Source: an uncultured Clostridia bacterium (GTDB taxonomy: Bacteria > Bacillota > Clostridia > Oscillospirales > Acutalibacteraceae). Taken from it: 59,082 nt of DNA. The DNA is taken from positions 1 through 59,082 of the forward strand of contig CAJFPJ010000071.1 in the NCBI GenBank assembly GCA_904399395.1, written 5' to 3'. A program made the position numbers and the translations under genes. Positions 27,658 through 35,374 of this stretch are shown piece after piece. The notes beneath the pieces were generated by a model. That model made no database searches, was not told the DNA's origin, and was given only the letters and a program-made list of their open reading frames with translations. Every line of letters starts with the position of its first letter. Position 1 is the first letter of the stretch.

Positions 27658-28703
27658 GCTATATAGTTATGGAATGCCATCCCGGCTATGCAGTCCTTTT
27701 AGACGAAGAAGGCCGTTTCCTGAAAGCGGCCAACCTCCATTATGAGGTTGGGCAGACTGTTACGAATCCGGTGCTGATGCAGCAAAAGCCGGCAAAGCAA
27801 CGGCATATTCTTCGATGGGCCGGCAGCGGAATAGCAGCGGTGGCTGCCTGCCTGCTTCTGATTTTTGGCATCAGCTTTTATCAGGAATATATGGCCCCTT
27901 ATTCTTCCATCTATCTAACTATTAACCCGGAAGTGCGCATGGATTTAAACCATCATGGCCTAGTTGTGGGAGTGTATGGAACAAATGAAGACGGCGAAAA
28001 ACTGGTAGAAGGCTATGATGCAAGAGGGAAGGAGAAAACGACCGTTGCCGATGAGCTTATCGATCGTGCCATTGAAATGGGCTTTCTATCTGAAGGTGGT
28101 CAGGTATCTTTTTCTATCGATTCTCCCGACGACATCCTATTCCAGGAATATGGCATAGAGCTCCGTTCCGAAGTAGAAGAATATCTGAAAGGACGGATGA
28201 CCATCACCGTAGCCGTCTTCCAGGGAAAATATGGTTATGAAGCAAACACGTCTTCATCATCCACTGCATCTGCTTCTTCCTCCGGTTCTTCTCAGCCACC
28301 TGCTTCTTCCAAGCCCTCTTCATCCGCTTCCTCTTCTTCCGGCCCAGCGAAAGGCCAGACAGGTTCTCTTCCCCAAGGAAGCGGGGACTCTGGCTATGGA
28401 GATTCCAATTACGGAGACTCCCGCTATACTTCCTCCAACGATGCAAGCGTCTCGCGGCCTGTTCGCCCTTCCAGCGCACCGTCTTCCTCCGGGAATAGCA
28501 GCAGTGGACAAAAGCCCGGGAATTCTGACTCCGGCTACGATGATTCGGATAAAAATGAAACAAATTCTGACGACGGCGAAGATGACAGCGGCTATGACTC
28601 TCCCGAAAGCCGCCCTGCATCACAAGCTGGAGATTCAGAATACGAGGATGAAAATGATCGGGACGAGGATGACGATGAAGAAGATGAAGACAACGACGAT
28701 TAG
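27654..28703 (+). CDS. rsgI: RsgI-type anti-sigma factor with Ser/Asp-rich tail
   Basis: A 349-residue membrane anti-sigma factor. Order: cytoplasmic SigI-binding domain (about 1-50), one membrane helix (about 54-76), the conserved RsgI juxtamembrane ectodomain starting LTINPEVRMDL with the Asn91-Pro92 bond that is the self-cleavage site in studied RsgI proteins, then from about residue 200 a low-complexity tail. The tail is first nearly pure Ser/Ala/Pro, then carries DSGYGDSNYGDS-like repeats, and ends in an almost unbroken Asp/Glu run. No carbohydrate-binding or enzyme domain replaces the tail, unlike cellulosomal RsgI. Translationally coupled to sigI. Confidence 0.9.
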   Translation: MSYIVMECHPGYAVLLDEEGRFLKAANLHYEVGQTVTNPVLMQQKPAKQRHILRWAGSGIAAVAACLLLIFGISFYQEYMAPYSSIYLTINPEVRMDLNHHGLVVGVYGTNEDGEKLVEGYDARGKEKTTVADELIDRAIEMGFLSEGGQVSFSIDSPDDILFQEYGIELRSEVEEYLKGRMTITVAVFQGKYGYEANTSSSSTASASSSGSSQPPASSKPSSSASSSSGPAKGQTGSLPQGSGDSGYGDSNYGDSRYTSSNDASVSRPVRPSSAPSSSGNSSSGQKPGNSDSGYDDSDKNETNSDDGEDDSGYDSPESRPASQAGDSEYEDENDRDEDDDEEDEDNDD

Positions 28704-28740
28704 ACGATTAGACAACCAAAAATAAAAAAATTTCCAGATT

Positions 28741-28768
28741 ACCCCTTTTTTAAAAATAGACCTCCGTA
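28741..28768 (+). promoter_or_regulatory. Candidate SigI-dependent promoter of the lipoprotein-VTC-DUF4956-CotH operon
   Basis: ACCCC at 28741-28745 and CGTA at 28765-28768 with a 19-base spacer, exactly as before sigI, in both cases with C before and C three bases after CGTA. It starts 104 bases before the lipoprotein ATG. Confidence 0.5.
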
Positions 28769-28844
28769 ATCTGTAAGTGTAAGGCAAAACAAAGCCGAAT
28801 ATTTTAAACTCAAACCATTCAGAATCGAGAGGAGCGTAACTATC

Positions 28845-29948
28845 ATGACACTGAGAAAAAAATTTGCAGCTCTGGTTTCTTCCTTGTTAGCAGCTGTCCT
28901 TCTGCTGACCGGCTGCGGTGCCCCCATCCACGAGGAAGGGACAGCTGTATCCGAGACCGGTATCCTTACTTTGAGTGTAAACCCCGAAATTCAGATCGAA
29001 TACAACAAAGAGGGTAAGGTTACCGCATTGGCGGGCAAAAACGATGACGGCGAAGCTATCGTAGCCGCTTATCCGGATTATATCGGCAAAGAATGCGGCG
29101 ACGTGCTGAAAGGCCTGATTGTAGAGATCAATGAAGCCGGTTACTTTGTCGAGGATATCGACGGGAACAAAAAGAATATTGTTCTTCAACTGGAACCTGG
29201 CTCGGTACTTCCCAGTGATGATTTTCTGGCCAACATGAGCGCGAGCACACAAAATGCAGTGAAAGAATTGAGCCTTTCATCTGGTATCGTGACCATTGAT
29301 GATGATGATTACGACCCTGCCTATGCAAAAGATGGTAATCCTTCGCCCTACATCACTTTGGAAAAGGCTAAGGAAATTGCATTAACCCAGGCAAACGTCA
29401 AAGCAGCAGACGCTGTATTCGACGATAAGGAATTCGACCACGATGACGGTACCCCCATTTTTGAGTTGGAGTTCACCGCTAACGGAAATGAGTACGAATA
29501 TGATATCCATGCGGTCACCGGAAAAGTTCTGAGAGCGGAACATGAAAAAATTAAAAATTCCCAGAATTCCAGCAAGCCTTCCGAAAACACCTCCAGTGGC
29601 TCTGCGAATTCTAAGGATACCGATTACGGCCCTAACAACGACGGCGTTACCGATTACGACGATACCGACTACGGCCCCAATAACGACGGCGTTACCGATT
29701 ACAATGATACCGACTACGGCCCCAATAACGATGGCGTTACCGATTACGACGATACCGACTACGGCCCCAATAACGACGGCGTTACCGATTACAACGATAC
29801 CGATTATGGCCCCAATAACGATGGTGTTACCGACTACAACGATAACACGGACGATGGCGACACCAACTACGGCGGCGATACCAATTATGACGACGGCGGC
29901 AGTGACTACAGCGATGACGATGACGATGATGACGACGATGACGACTGA
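28845..29948 (+). CDS. Lipoprotein with RsgI-like ectodomain, PepSY domain and Asp-rich repeats
   Basis: A 367-residue lipoprotein (lipobox LLTGC, Cys24). Residues about 38-130 repeat the RsgI ectodomain (ILTLSVNPEIQIEYN, with Asn46-Pro47 at the position cleaved in RsgI) but lack a cytoplasmic SigI-binding part. A PepSY-like domain follows (ITLEKAKEIAL to DIHAVTGKVLRAEHE, about 168-235). Then come five exact 15-residue units, each DTDYGPNNDGVTDY plus D or N, and an Asp-only tail. The units resemble Ca2+-binding DxDxxG loops. AGAGGAG precedes the ATG. It leads the operon with VTC, DUF4956 and CotH genes, and its stop overlaps the VTC start. Confidence 0.88.
   Translation: MTLRKKFAALVSSLLAAVLLLTGCGAPIHEEGTAVSETGILTLSVNPEIQIEYNKEGKVTALAGKNDDGEAIVAAYPDYIGKECGDVLKGLIVEINEAGYFVEDIDGNKKNIVLQLEPGSVLPSDDFLANMSASTQNAVKELSLSSGIVTIDDDDYDPAYAKDGNPSPYITLEKAKEIALTQANVKAADAVFDDKEFDHDDGTPIFELEFTANGNEYEYDIHAVTGKVLRAEHEKIKNSQNSSKPSENTSSGSANSKDTDYGPNNDGVTDYDDTDYGPNNDGVTDYNDTDYGPNNDGVTDYDDTDYGPNNDGVTDYNDTDYGPNNDGVTDYNDNTDDGDTNYGGDTNYDDGGSDYSDDDDDDDDDDD
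29616..29840 (+). repeat. Five tandem 45-base repeats
   Basis: Five in-frame 45-base units encoding DTDYGPNNDGVTDY(D/N). Copies differ only by a few synonymous changes and the last Asp/Asn codon, suggesting recent expansion or slippage-driven copy-number change. Confidence 0.95.
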
Positions 29949-30645
29949 ATCCTATCCTGCTATCTCTGCCACAAATTTGCGCCATGAATATAAGCACCAG
30001 ATCAGCCTGCGGGAAGATCTGGTGCTTTCCCAAAGGCTCAGAAAACTTTTCCCTCGGGACAAAAATGCAAGTTCCAACGGCACCTACCGCGTAACGAGTC
30101 TGTATTTCGATACCCCTTATGACAATGCCCTCAGAGAAAAATTAGACGGTCTGAACCGTCGGGAAAAATTCCGCCTCCGATATTACGGAACCGATATCTC
30201 TTTCATTCGCTTGGAAAAGAAATGGAAAGAAAACGGCCTGTGCGGCAAACGGAGCGCCCAGCTCACAATGGAACAGGTAAAAAAACTACTTGTGAGGGAT
30301 TACGAATATCTTTTGCAGTCTGGTAATCCCCTGTTGATCGAATTTTACAGCAAGCTTCAGGGAAAAGGCCTGCGGCCGAAGACGATTGTTTCCTACGACC
30401 GGGAAGCCTTTCTCTTTGCGCCTGGGAATGTGCGCATTACTCTGGATCGGGCTCTTCGCACCGGACTCGGCAGCATAGATTTTTTGAACCCTTCTCTTTT
30501 TCATATGAAAGTGATGGAACAAAGTACTGTGCTGGAAGTTAAATACGATGCATTTTTGCCAGATCTTGTCCGCATGGCGGTTCAGGTTCCCGGGAGGCAG
30601 GCTGCGGCCTGTTCCAAATACGCCCTGTGCCGGCGGTATGACTGA
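29938..30645 (+). CDS. VTC-domain (polyphosphate polymerase-like) protein
   Basis: A 235-residue protein of the VTC/polyphosphate-polymerase tunnel fold. Visible family blocks are LRHEYKHQIS (basic residues lining the tunnel), VTSLYFDTPYDNAL, REKFRLRYYG, RLEKKWKENG, IVSYDREAF, RITLDRALRTG and VLEVKYDAFLP near the end with the metal-binding Glu. The start is uncertain: the ATG at 29938 lies inside the last codons of the lipoprotein gene, in another frame, and a few ATGs just upstream share its frame. The frame stays open back through the Asp-rich repeats only because their period is a multiple of three. Small VTC proteins of this kind pair with DUF4956 and CotH genes in many Gram-positives. 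Confidence 0.88.
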   Translation: MTTESYPAISATNLRHEYKHQISLREDLVLSQRLRKLFPRDKNASSNGTYRVTSLYFDTPYDNALREKLDGLNRREKFRLRYYGTDISFIRLEKKWKENGLCGKRSAQLTMEQVKKLLVRDYEYLLQSGNPLLIEFYSKLQGKGLRPKTIVSYDREAFLFAPGNVRITLDRALRTGLGSIDFLNPSLFHMKVMEQSTVLEVKYDAFLPDLVRMAVQVPGRQAAACSKYALCRRYD

Positions 30646-30671
30646 AGGAACTTTGAGGAGGAAGCGTTGCA

Positions 30672-31343
30672 ATGACCTTTCAGGATATTTTCAAATCCAG
30701 CTTTTTAGAGAATATCACCAGTATTTCCATGCTGGATATGGTAATCGCTCTAGTTCTGGCTTTCCTTTTGGGCCTATTCATCTTTTTGGTGTATAAAAAG
30801 AGCTACAGCGGCGTGATGTATTCGGCCAGCTTCGGTGTGACGTTGATCGCATTGTCTCTCATCACCACGCTGCTCATAATGACAGTGGTAAGTAATATTG
30901 TATTATCTCTGGGCATGGTGGGTGCTCTATCCATCGTCCGGTTCCGCACGGCTATTAAGGAGCCCATGGACATTGCTTTTTTATTCTGGGCCATTGCGGT
31001 GGGGATCGTACTGGCTGCCGGGCTCATTCCTCTGGCTGTTTTTGGAAGCATTTTTATCGGAGCGGTGCTTCTTCTCTTTTCCAAAAAGAAAACAGTAGAT
31101 TCTCCCTATATTCTCGTAATACACTGTGAAAGCGGCGAAATCGAGAATCAAGCGCGGATATTTATACAATCCCAGGTGAAAAAGCTGAATCTAAAAAGCA
31201 AGAGTGTGGAAAACGGCTGTATAGAGCTCAACTATGAAGTTCGTCTGAAGGAAGACAGCAGTGCCTTTGTCAACGAACTGGAGAACATGGCAGGCGTCTC
31301 CCGGGTGGTGCTGGTCTCTTATAATGGAGACTATATGGGATAA
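30672..31343 (+). CDS. DUF4956 family membrane protein
   Basis: A 223-residue protein with about four hydrophobic segments (roughly 20-40, 52-80, 95-115, 118-135) including the conserved VRFRTAIKEPMDIAFLFWAIAVG block, then a C-terminal cytoplasmic ACT-like domain. DUF4956 proteins are typical partners of VTC-domain proteins; a channel or transporter working with polyphosphate synthesis is the usual guess. GAGGAAG lies upstream of the ATG. It follows the VTC gene by 26 bases and adjoins the CotH gene. Confidence 0.9.
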   Translation: MTFQDIFKSSFLENITSISMLDMVIALVLAFLLGLFIFLVYKKSYSGVMYSASFGVTLIALSLITTLLIMTVVSNIVLSLGMVGALSIVRFRTAIKEPMDIAFLFWAIAVGIVLAAGLIPLAVFGSIFIGAVLLLFSKKKTVDSPYILVIHCESGEIENQARIFIQSQVKKLNLKSKSVENGCIELNYEVRLKEDSSAFVNELENMAGVSRVVLVSYNGDYMG

Positions 31344-31347
31344 GGCC

Positions 31348-32790
31348 ATGGTAGAGCATAAGCATATTGATAGGATCTGTATCCTGGCGGCCGCTCTGGC
31401 AGCTCTTCTTGCCATACTGCTGCTGTTCGGCGAACAGCTGGGAATTCCAAAGGCAAGTGCCAACCCGGGATATGCGACCAGATTATTTGACAGCAGCCGG
31501 GTGCATACCCTGGATATTCAAACAGAGGATTGGCCTTCTTTCATCGAAACTGCAGAGAAAGAAGAATATATTTCCTGCACTGTTAAAATCGATGGGGAGA
31601 CATTTCATCAGGTGGGCCTGCGGGCCAAAGGGAACAATTCCCTCCGGCTGACAGAGGAATACGGTCTTTCCCGCTACAGCTTAAAGCTGGAATTTGATCA
31701 GTTTCTGAAAGGTGGGAATTATTACGGACTGGATAAATTTTCTCTGGATGCCTCCTTTCAGGATAACAGTTATCTGAAAACTTACATAGCCTACGATATG
31801 ATGTCCTTTATGGAAGTTCCCACGCCCCTTTGCAGCTATGTGTGGGTAACTGTCAATGGAGAAGACTGGGGTCTATTCCTGGCCATAGAGGAACCGGAGG
31901 AATCCTTTGCGCGCCGGAATTTCGGGAATGCCTACGGCAAGCTCTATAAGCCGGATTACCGCTCTCTGCAGGCCGAAAATGCCGATGTAGCGCTGAAATA
32001 CATAGATGAAAATCCTGAGAGTTATCCCGGCATCTTTGAAAACGCCAAATTCAAGATTTCGAAAGCCGATCAGCAACGGCTGATCCAGGCTTTAAAAATA
32101 CTATCCACCGGGGAAAACCTGGAATCGGCAATTGATGCGGATGAGGTCCTACGGTATTTTACTGTGCAGGTTTTTGTTATGAATTGGGATAGCTACCTGG
32201 GGTATACCGGCCACAACTATTTTCTATATGAAGAGGATGGCATTCTCAGCATCCTCCCCTGGGACTACAATTTAGCCTTCGGAACCTATGCGCTGGGGAT
32301 GACAAATCCTATCCGGGATCCGAATATTCTGATCAACTATCCTATTGATACCCCTGCAGAGGGAAGCGTTATGCTCAACCGCCCCCTATATCATACTCTT
32401 ATGAAAAACGATGCATACTTTGCCCTGTATCACGAATACTTTGACACCCTTATCTCCGATTATTTCGAAAATGGAAGGTTTGAAGCAACTCTTCTGCAGA
32501 CGGAAAAAATGATTGCGCCATATATTCAAAATGATCCTACTGCATTCTGTTCCTATGAAGACCATCGGCTGGCGGTAGATACGCTGAAGAAAGTCTGCCT
32601 GCTGCGAGCCGAAAGTATTCGAGGCCAGCTCGAGGGAAAGTTTCCGTCCACCATCCGGGGGCTGCAGGAAAATCCAAATGTGGGAGTAGACGCTTCCCCC
32701 ATCCATCTGCAGGATCTGGGAGATTTTGAAGACCTAGAGAATGCAAAACAAAAACAAGATAAAACCCTGCAGACCATCGCAGAAGGTTGA
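31348..32790 (+). CDS. CotH-type secreted protein kinase
   Basis: A 480-residue protein with one N-terminal hydrophobic segment (about 11-28) that exports or anchors it, then a CotH kinase domain. Matches are GLRAKGNNSLR, YGLDKFSLDASFQDNSYLKTYIAYDMM, VNGEDWGLFLAIEEP, FVMNWDSYLGYTGHNYFLY and LPWDYNLAFG, with the catalytic-type Asp residues in NWDS and PWDYN. Bacillus CotH phosphorylates Ser residues of the coat protein CotG, so this is likely an extracytoplasmic Ser kinase. The ATG at 31348, 4 bases after the previous stop, is used; an in-frame ATG at 31324 inside the DUF4956 gene is an alternative. Last gene of the operon. Confidence 0.9.
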   Translation: MVEHKHIDRICILAAALAALLAILLLFGEQLGIPKASANPGYATRLFDSSRVHTLDIQTEDWPSFIETAEKEEYISCTVKIDGETFHQVGLRAKGNNSLRLTEEYGLSRYSLKLEFDQFLKGGNYYGLDKFSLDASFQDNSYLKTYIAYDMMSFMEVPTPLCSYVWVTVNGEDWGLFLAIEEPEESFARRNFGNAYGKLYKPDYRSLQAENADVALKYIDENPESYPGIFENAKFKISKADQQRLIQALKILSTGENLESAIDADEVLRYFTVQVFVMNWDSYLGYTGHNYFLYEEDGILSILPWDYNLAFGTYALGMTNPIRDPNILINYPIDTPAEGSVMLNRPLYHTLMKNDAYFALYHEYFDTLISDYFENGRFEATLLQTEKMIAPYIQNDPTAFCSYEDHRLAVDTLKKVCLLRAESIRGQLEGKFPSTIRGLQENPNVGVDASPIHLQDLGDFEDLENAKQKQDKTLQTIAEG

Positions 32791-32832
32791 ATGATTCCTG
32801 TATCCTTTTTGACGCATCGACCGCTATAACGG

Positions 32833-32862
32833 AAAAGCTGCCCCTAGCGGCAGCTTTTTTCT
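32833..32862 (+). terminator. Terminator after the CotH gene
   Basis: Stem AAAGCTGCC / GGCAGCTTT with a six-base loop and a T-run. Confidence 0.85.
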
Positions 32863-32919
32863 TATATCTCTATAAAAAGAGAAGATTCAACCTATTCTAC
32901 TAAATATCTTCTAAAAATC

Positions 32920-32948
32920 TTGATTCTCGCTTATTTTCATGGTACTAT
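32920..32948 (+). promoter_or_regulatory. Promoter of the NCS2 permease
   Basis: TTGATT (32920-32925), 17-base spacer, TACTAT (32943-32948). The implied leader is about 195 bases, long enough for RNA-based control. Confidence 0.55.
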
Positions 32949-33071
32949 TTTTATGTCTTAATTATGAACAGGGAGATTTTTTCGTTTTGTTCTTTGTTCT
33001 GCTCTATTATTTCTTTTACTCAACTAGCGGCATAATACCGAAAGAATAGCAGCGGCAGGCAACTGGAAATG

Positions 33072-33116
33072 GGGAAAACAAATCTTGTTTGAACTTTCCG
33101 GCAAACGGAATTTCCC
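33072..33116 (+). ncRNA. Candidate structured leader (three-way junction)
   Basis: GGGAAA pairs with TTTCCC as the closing stem around two hairpins, ACAA-ATC-TTGT and TTCCG-GCAAA-CGGAA. It does not match the purine (xpt-pbuX) riboswitch loops I know. It may be an uncharacterised element or only fortuitous folding. Confidence 0.3.
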
Positions 33117-33149
33117 AGACAAGCAGAAAGAGAGGTCGGTAGTAGTTTT

Positions 33150-34526
33150 ATGGAAAAATTCTTCAAACTGAAAGAAAATGGCACCACTGTGGGCAGAGAG
33201 GTTATCGCCGGTCTTACAACCTTCTTTGCTATGGCTTACATCATCGTGGTCAACCCGAACACACTCAGCGGTCGGGCTGCCGGCTTGGAGGAGGAATTGA
33301 TGCCTTGGGGCGCCGTGTTCCTGGCAACGATTATCGCCTCCATCATTGGCACTCTTATTATGGGCCTAGTAGCAAACGTGCCCTACGCCCAGGCTCCCGG
33401 CATGGGTCTTAATGCGTTCTTTGTGTACACCGTATGTCTGGGGCTGGGCTTTAGCTGGCAGCAGACTCTGTCCATGGTGTTCATCTGCGGCCTGATTAAC
33501 ATCCTCATCACCGTAACTAAGATTCGTAAATTTATCATTAAGTCCATCCCTCGCAGCCTGCAAAACGCCATTGGCGGCGGCATCGGTATTTTTGTAGCTT
33601 ACATCGGCTTTTTAAATGTGAAATTCGTAACCTTTAGTTCCGACGTGCCCAGTATGGCCATCTTGAACAACCCCACTCTCTGGCTGTTCGTTATCGGCCT
33701 GATTCTGACCATTGTCCTGCTGATATGTAAGGTTCCGGGCGCTATCCTTATCGGTATTGTGGCTACTGCTGTTATCGGTATTCCTATGGGCGTCACCACT
33801 GTCAGCAGTTCCATTAGCTTTACGGAAGCCTGCCAGCAGCTGCCCACCACCTTCGGCGCAATTTTCACCCAGGCTGGCCTACCCTCCCTCTTTGCTGATG
33901 TCTCCAAGATCCCCTTGGTGCTCATTACTATTTTTGCTTTCAGCATTTCGGATACCTTCGACACCATCGGCACCTTCATCGGCACAGGCCGCCGCTCTGG
34001 CATCTTCTCCGATGAGGACGAAAAAGCCATGGAGTCTAAGGCTGGTTTCCACTCCAAGATGGATAAGGCTCTGTTTGCTGACGCTACTGCCACTTCCATC
34101 GGCGCTATCTTCGGTACCTCCAACACCACAACCTTCGTAGAGAGCGCTGCAGGCATCGGTGCTGGTGGCCGCACCGGCTTGACCAGTGTAGTGGTCTCAA
34201 TCTGCTTCGCCCTCAGTGCCTTTTTGGCCACCTTTGTCAGCGCCATTCCGTCGGCCGCCACGGCGCCCGCTCTGGTGCTGGTAGGTGTAATGATGACTTC
34301 CTCCTTCAAGGAAATCAAATGGGACGATCTCTCCGAGGCCATCCCCGCTTTCTTTGCCGGTATTTTCATGGCTCTGTGCTACAGCATTTCCTACGGCATT
34401 GCCACTGGCTTTATTACCTACTGCTTGGTTAAGGTGTGCAAGGGCAAAGCCAAAGAAGTTCATCCTATCCTGTGGGTAGTCACAGCCCTGTTTATTCTGA
34501 ATTTTGTGCTGATTGCCGTGATTTAA
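33150..34526 (+). CDS. NCS2 family purine-type permease
   Basis: A 458-residue membrane transporter with about twelve hydrophobic segments, of the AzgA/PbuG branch of NCS2. Conserved blocks are MEKFFKLKENGTTVGREVIAG, GLTTFFAMAYIIVVNPNTL, APGMGLNAFF, SISDTFDTIGTFIGTGRR and the ATATSIGAIFGTSNTTTFVESAAG binding-site motif. It probably imports adenine, guanine or hypoxanthine with a cation. Single gene with a long leader and a strong terminator. Codons resemble those of highly expressed genes. Confidence 0.93.
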   Translation: MEKFFKLKENGTTVGREVIAGLTTFFAMAYIIVVNPNTLSGRAAGLEEELMPWGAVFLATIIASIIGTLIMGLVANVPYAQAPGMGLNAFFVYTVCLGLGFSWQQTLSMVFICGLINILITVTKIRKFIIKSIPRSLQNAIGGGIGIFVAYIGFLNVKFVTFSSDVPSMAILNNPTLWLFVIGLILTIVLLICKVPGAILIGIVATAVIGIPMGVTTVSSSISFTEACQQLPTTFGAIFTQAGLPSLFADVSKIPLVLITIFAFSISDTFDTIGTFIGTGRRSGIFSDEDEKAMESKAGFHSKMDKALFADATATSIGAIFGTSNTTTFVESAAGIGAGGRTGLTSVVVSICFALSAFLATFVSAIPSAATAPALVLVGVMMTSSFKEIKWDDLSEAIPAFFAGIFMALCYSISYGIATGFITYCLVKVCKGKAKEVHPILWVVTALFILNFVLIAVI

Positions 34527-34542
34527 CCCATCTACGCGCAAT

Positions 34543-34575
34543 AAAAAACCTGACGCTTCGGCGTCAGGTTTTTTG
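34543..34575. terminator. Terminator after the permease
   Basis: Perfect arms AAAAAACCTGACGC / GCGTCAGGTTTTTT with a TTCG tetraloop; works in either direction. Confidence 0.95.
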
Positions 34576-34627
34576 TTTATGGAAAAGTAAACGACCCCAG
34601 GGCCGCATACATCACAATATAATCATA

Positions 34628-34661
34628 CGCCCGACGAATAGCTGCGCCCGGGCGTTTTTTC
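34628..34661 (+). terminator. Second, orphan terminator
   Basis: CGCCCG (34628-34633) pairs with CGGGCG (34649-34654), then six T. It lies 53 bases after the permease terminator with no gene between, so it may end a small transcript or back up the first terminator. The rest of the 290-base gap up to the fab promoter shows nothing else. Confidence 0.55.
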
Positions 34662-34797
34662 ACTTTCTGCCCCGCTTTTATGCATACCTTGCAAACGGAG
34701 AATTCTTGCCTAACGTATTGCAATCGGCCTCTCTATTTTGCAAAATGAAAGAATAGCGGGGAAGCCCAACAGCGGAGCGAAATCTATAGCAAGATAG

Positions 34798-34826
34798 TTG
34801 ACAGAAGCATTTTACCGCTATATAAT
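34798..34826 (+). promoter_or_regulatory. Promoter of the fatty acid synthesis operon
   Basis: Full-consensus TTGACA (34798-34803), 17-base spacer, TATAAT (34821-34826), 39 bases before the regulator gene. Confidence 0.9.
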
Positions 34827-34844
34827 TTGTTTGTCTAACTAATT
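34824..34844. promoter_or_regulatory. Candidate FabT-like operator
   Basis: Imperfect inverted repeat of AATTTGTTTG and AATTAGTTAG overlapping the -10 box and start of transcription. The position fits repression by the MarR-type regulator encoded by the first gene. Confidence 0.5.
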
Positions 34845-34864
34845 ATTTTACTGGAGGTGGCTCC

Positions 34865-35374
34865 ATGGAATCCTTTGAGGCTCAGCTGAATTCTCTGCTC
34901 ATGCGCGCCTATCGCTCTATTGAGCTGATTGAAGAACAGCAGCTGACAAACATTGAGCGCCTGAATCTGACCATAGGGGAAATCCATCTGCTGGAGGCAG
35001 TGGGCAGCCCCCGGCAGCATCCGGAGGGAAAAACCATCAGTGAGATTTCTGAAGATCTGCAAATCAGCCTCCCTTCTGTGACACTGGCTATCAACAAGCT
35101 CCTGAAAAAGGGATTCGTGGAAAAACGGCGTAGTGAGAAGGATGGTCGGAAGGTCCATGTGCTTTTGACTCATTCCGGAGAAACTGCTAACCGGGCCCAT
35201 GCGCTTTTTCACCACCGGATGGCCGTCTCTATCTCCAAGGGACTGACAGAAGAGGAAAAAAGCGCTATGTTGCGAGGTATTACAAAGCTCAACTCTTTTC
35301 TGGATGCAAGCCTCCATAAAAAAGCTCGGTCCCCCAGGCATTTACTCTCATCGAAAGAAGGCGGAACCCTATGA
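34865..35374 (+). CDS. MarR family regulator, FabT-like
   Basis: A 169-residue MarR-fold protein with the winged-helix region TISEISEDLQISLPSVTLAINKLLKKGFVEKRRSEKDGRK (parts around 57-96). As first gene of the fab operon it is the counterpart of FabT, which represses fatty acid synthesis when long-chain acyl-ACP from exogenous lipid is plentiful. It probably binds the inverted repeat at its own promoter. CTGGAGGTGG precedes the ATG. The stop overlaps the fabH start by 4 bases. Confidence 0.9.
   Translation: MESFEAQLNSLLMRAYRSIELIEEQQLTNIERLNLTIGEIHLLEAVGSPRQHPEGKTISEISEDLQISLPSVTLAINKLLKKGFVEKRRSEKDGRKVHVLLTHSGETANRAHALFHHRMAVSISKGLTEEEKSAMLRGITKLNSFLDASLHKKARSPRHLLSSKEGGTL

Noticed and set aside
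28231-28725. Overlapping frame in the rsgI tail.
   Set aside because: It arises from the Ser/Asp codon repetition of rsgI; Leu/Pro-rich translation with no start signal.
29616-29840. Possible CRISPR array.
   Set aside because: The repeats are contiguous without spacers, are in frame and encode protein.
29542-29937. Long open frame running through the Asp-rich repeats into the VTC gene, suggesting a repeat-VTC fusion.
   Set aside because: The frame is open only because the 45-base repeats have a period divisible by three. It is out of frame with the lipoprotein and gives a Pro/Ile/Thr-rich nonsense tract.
32949-33149. Classical purine riboswitch upstream of the permease.
   Set aside because: The conserved loop sequences of the guanine/adenine class are absent.
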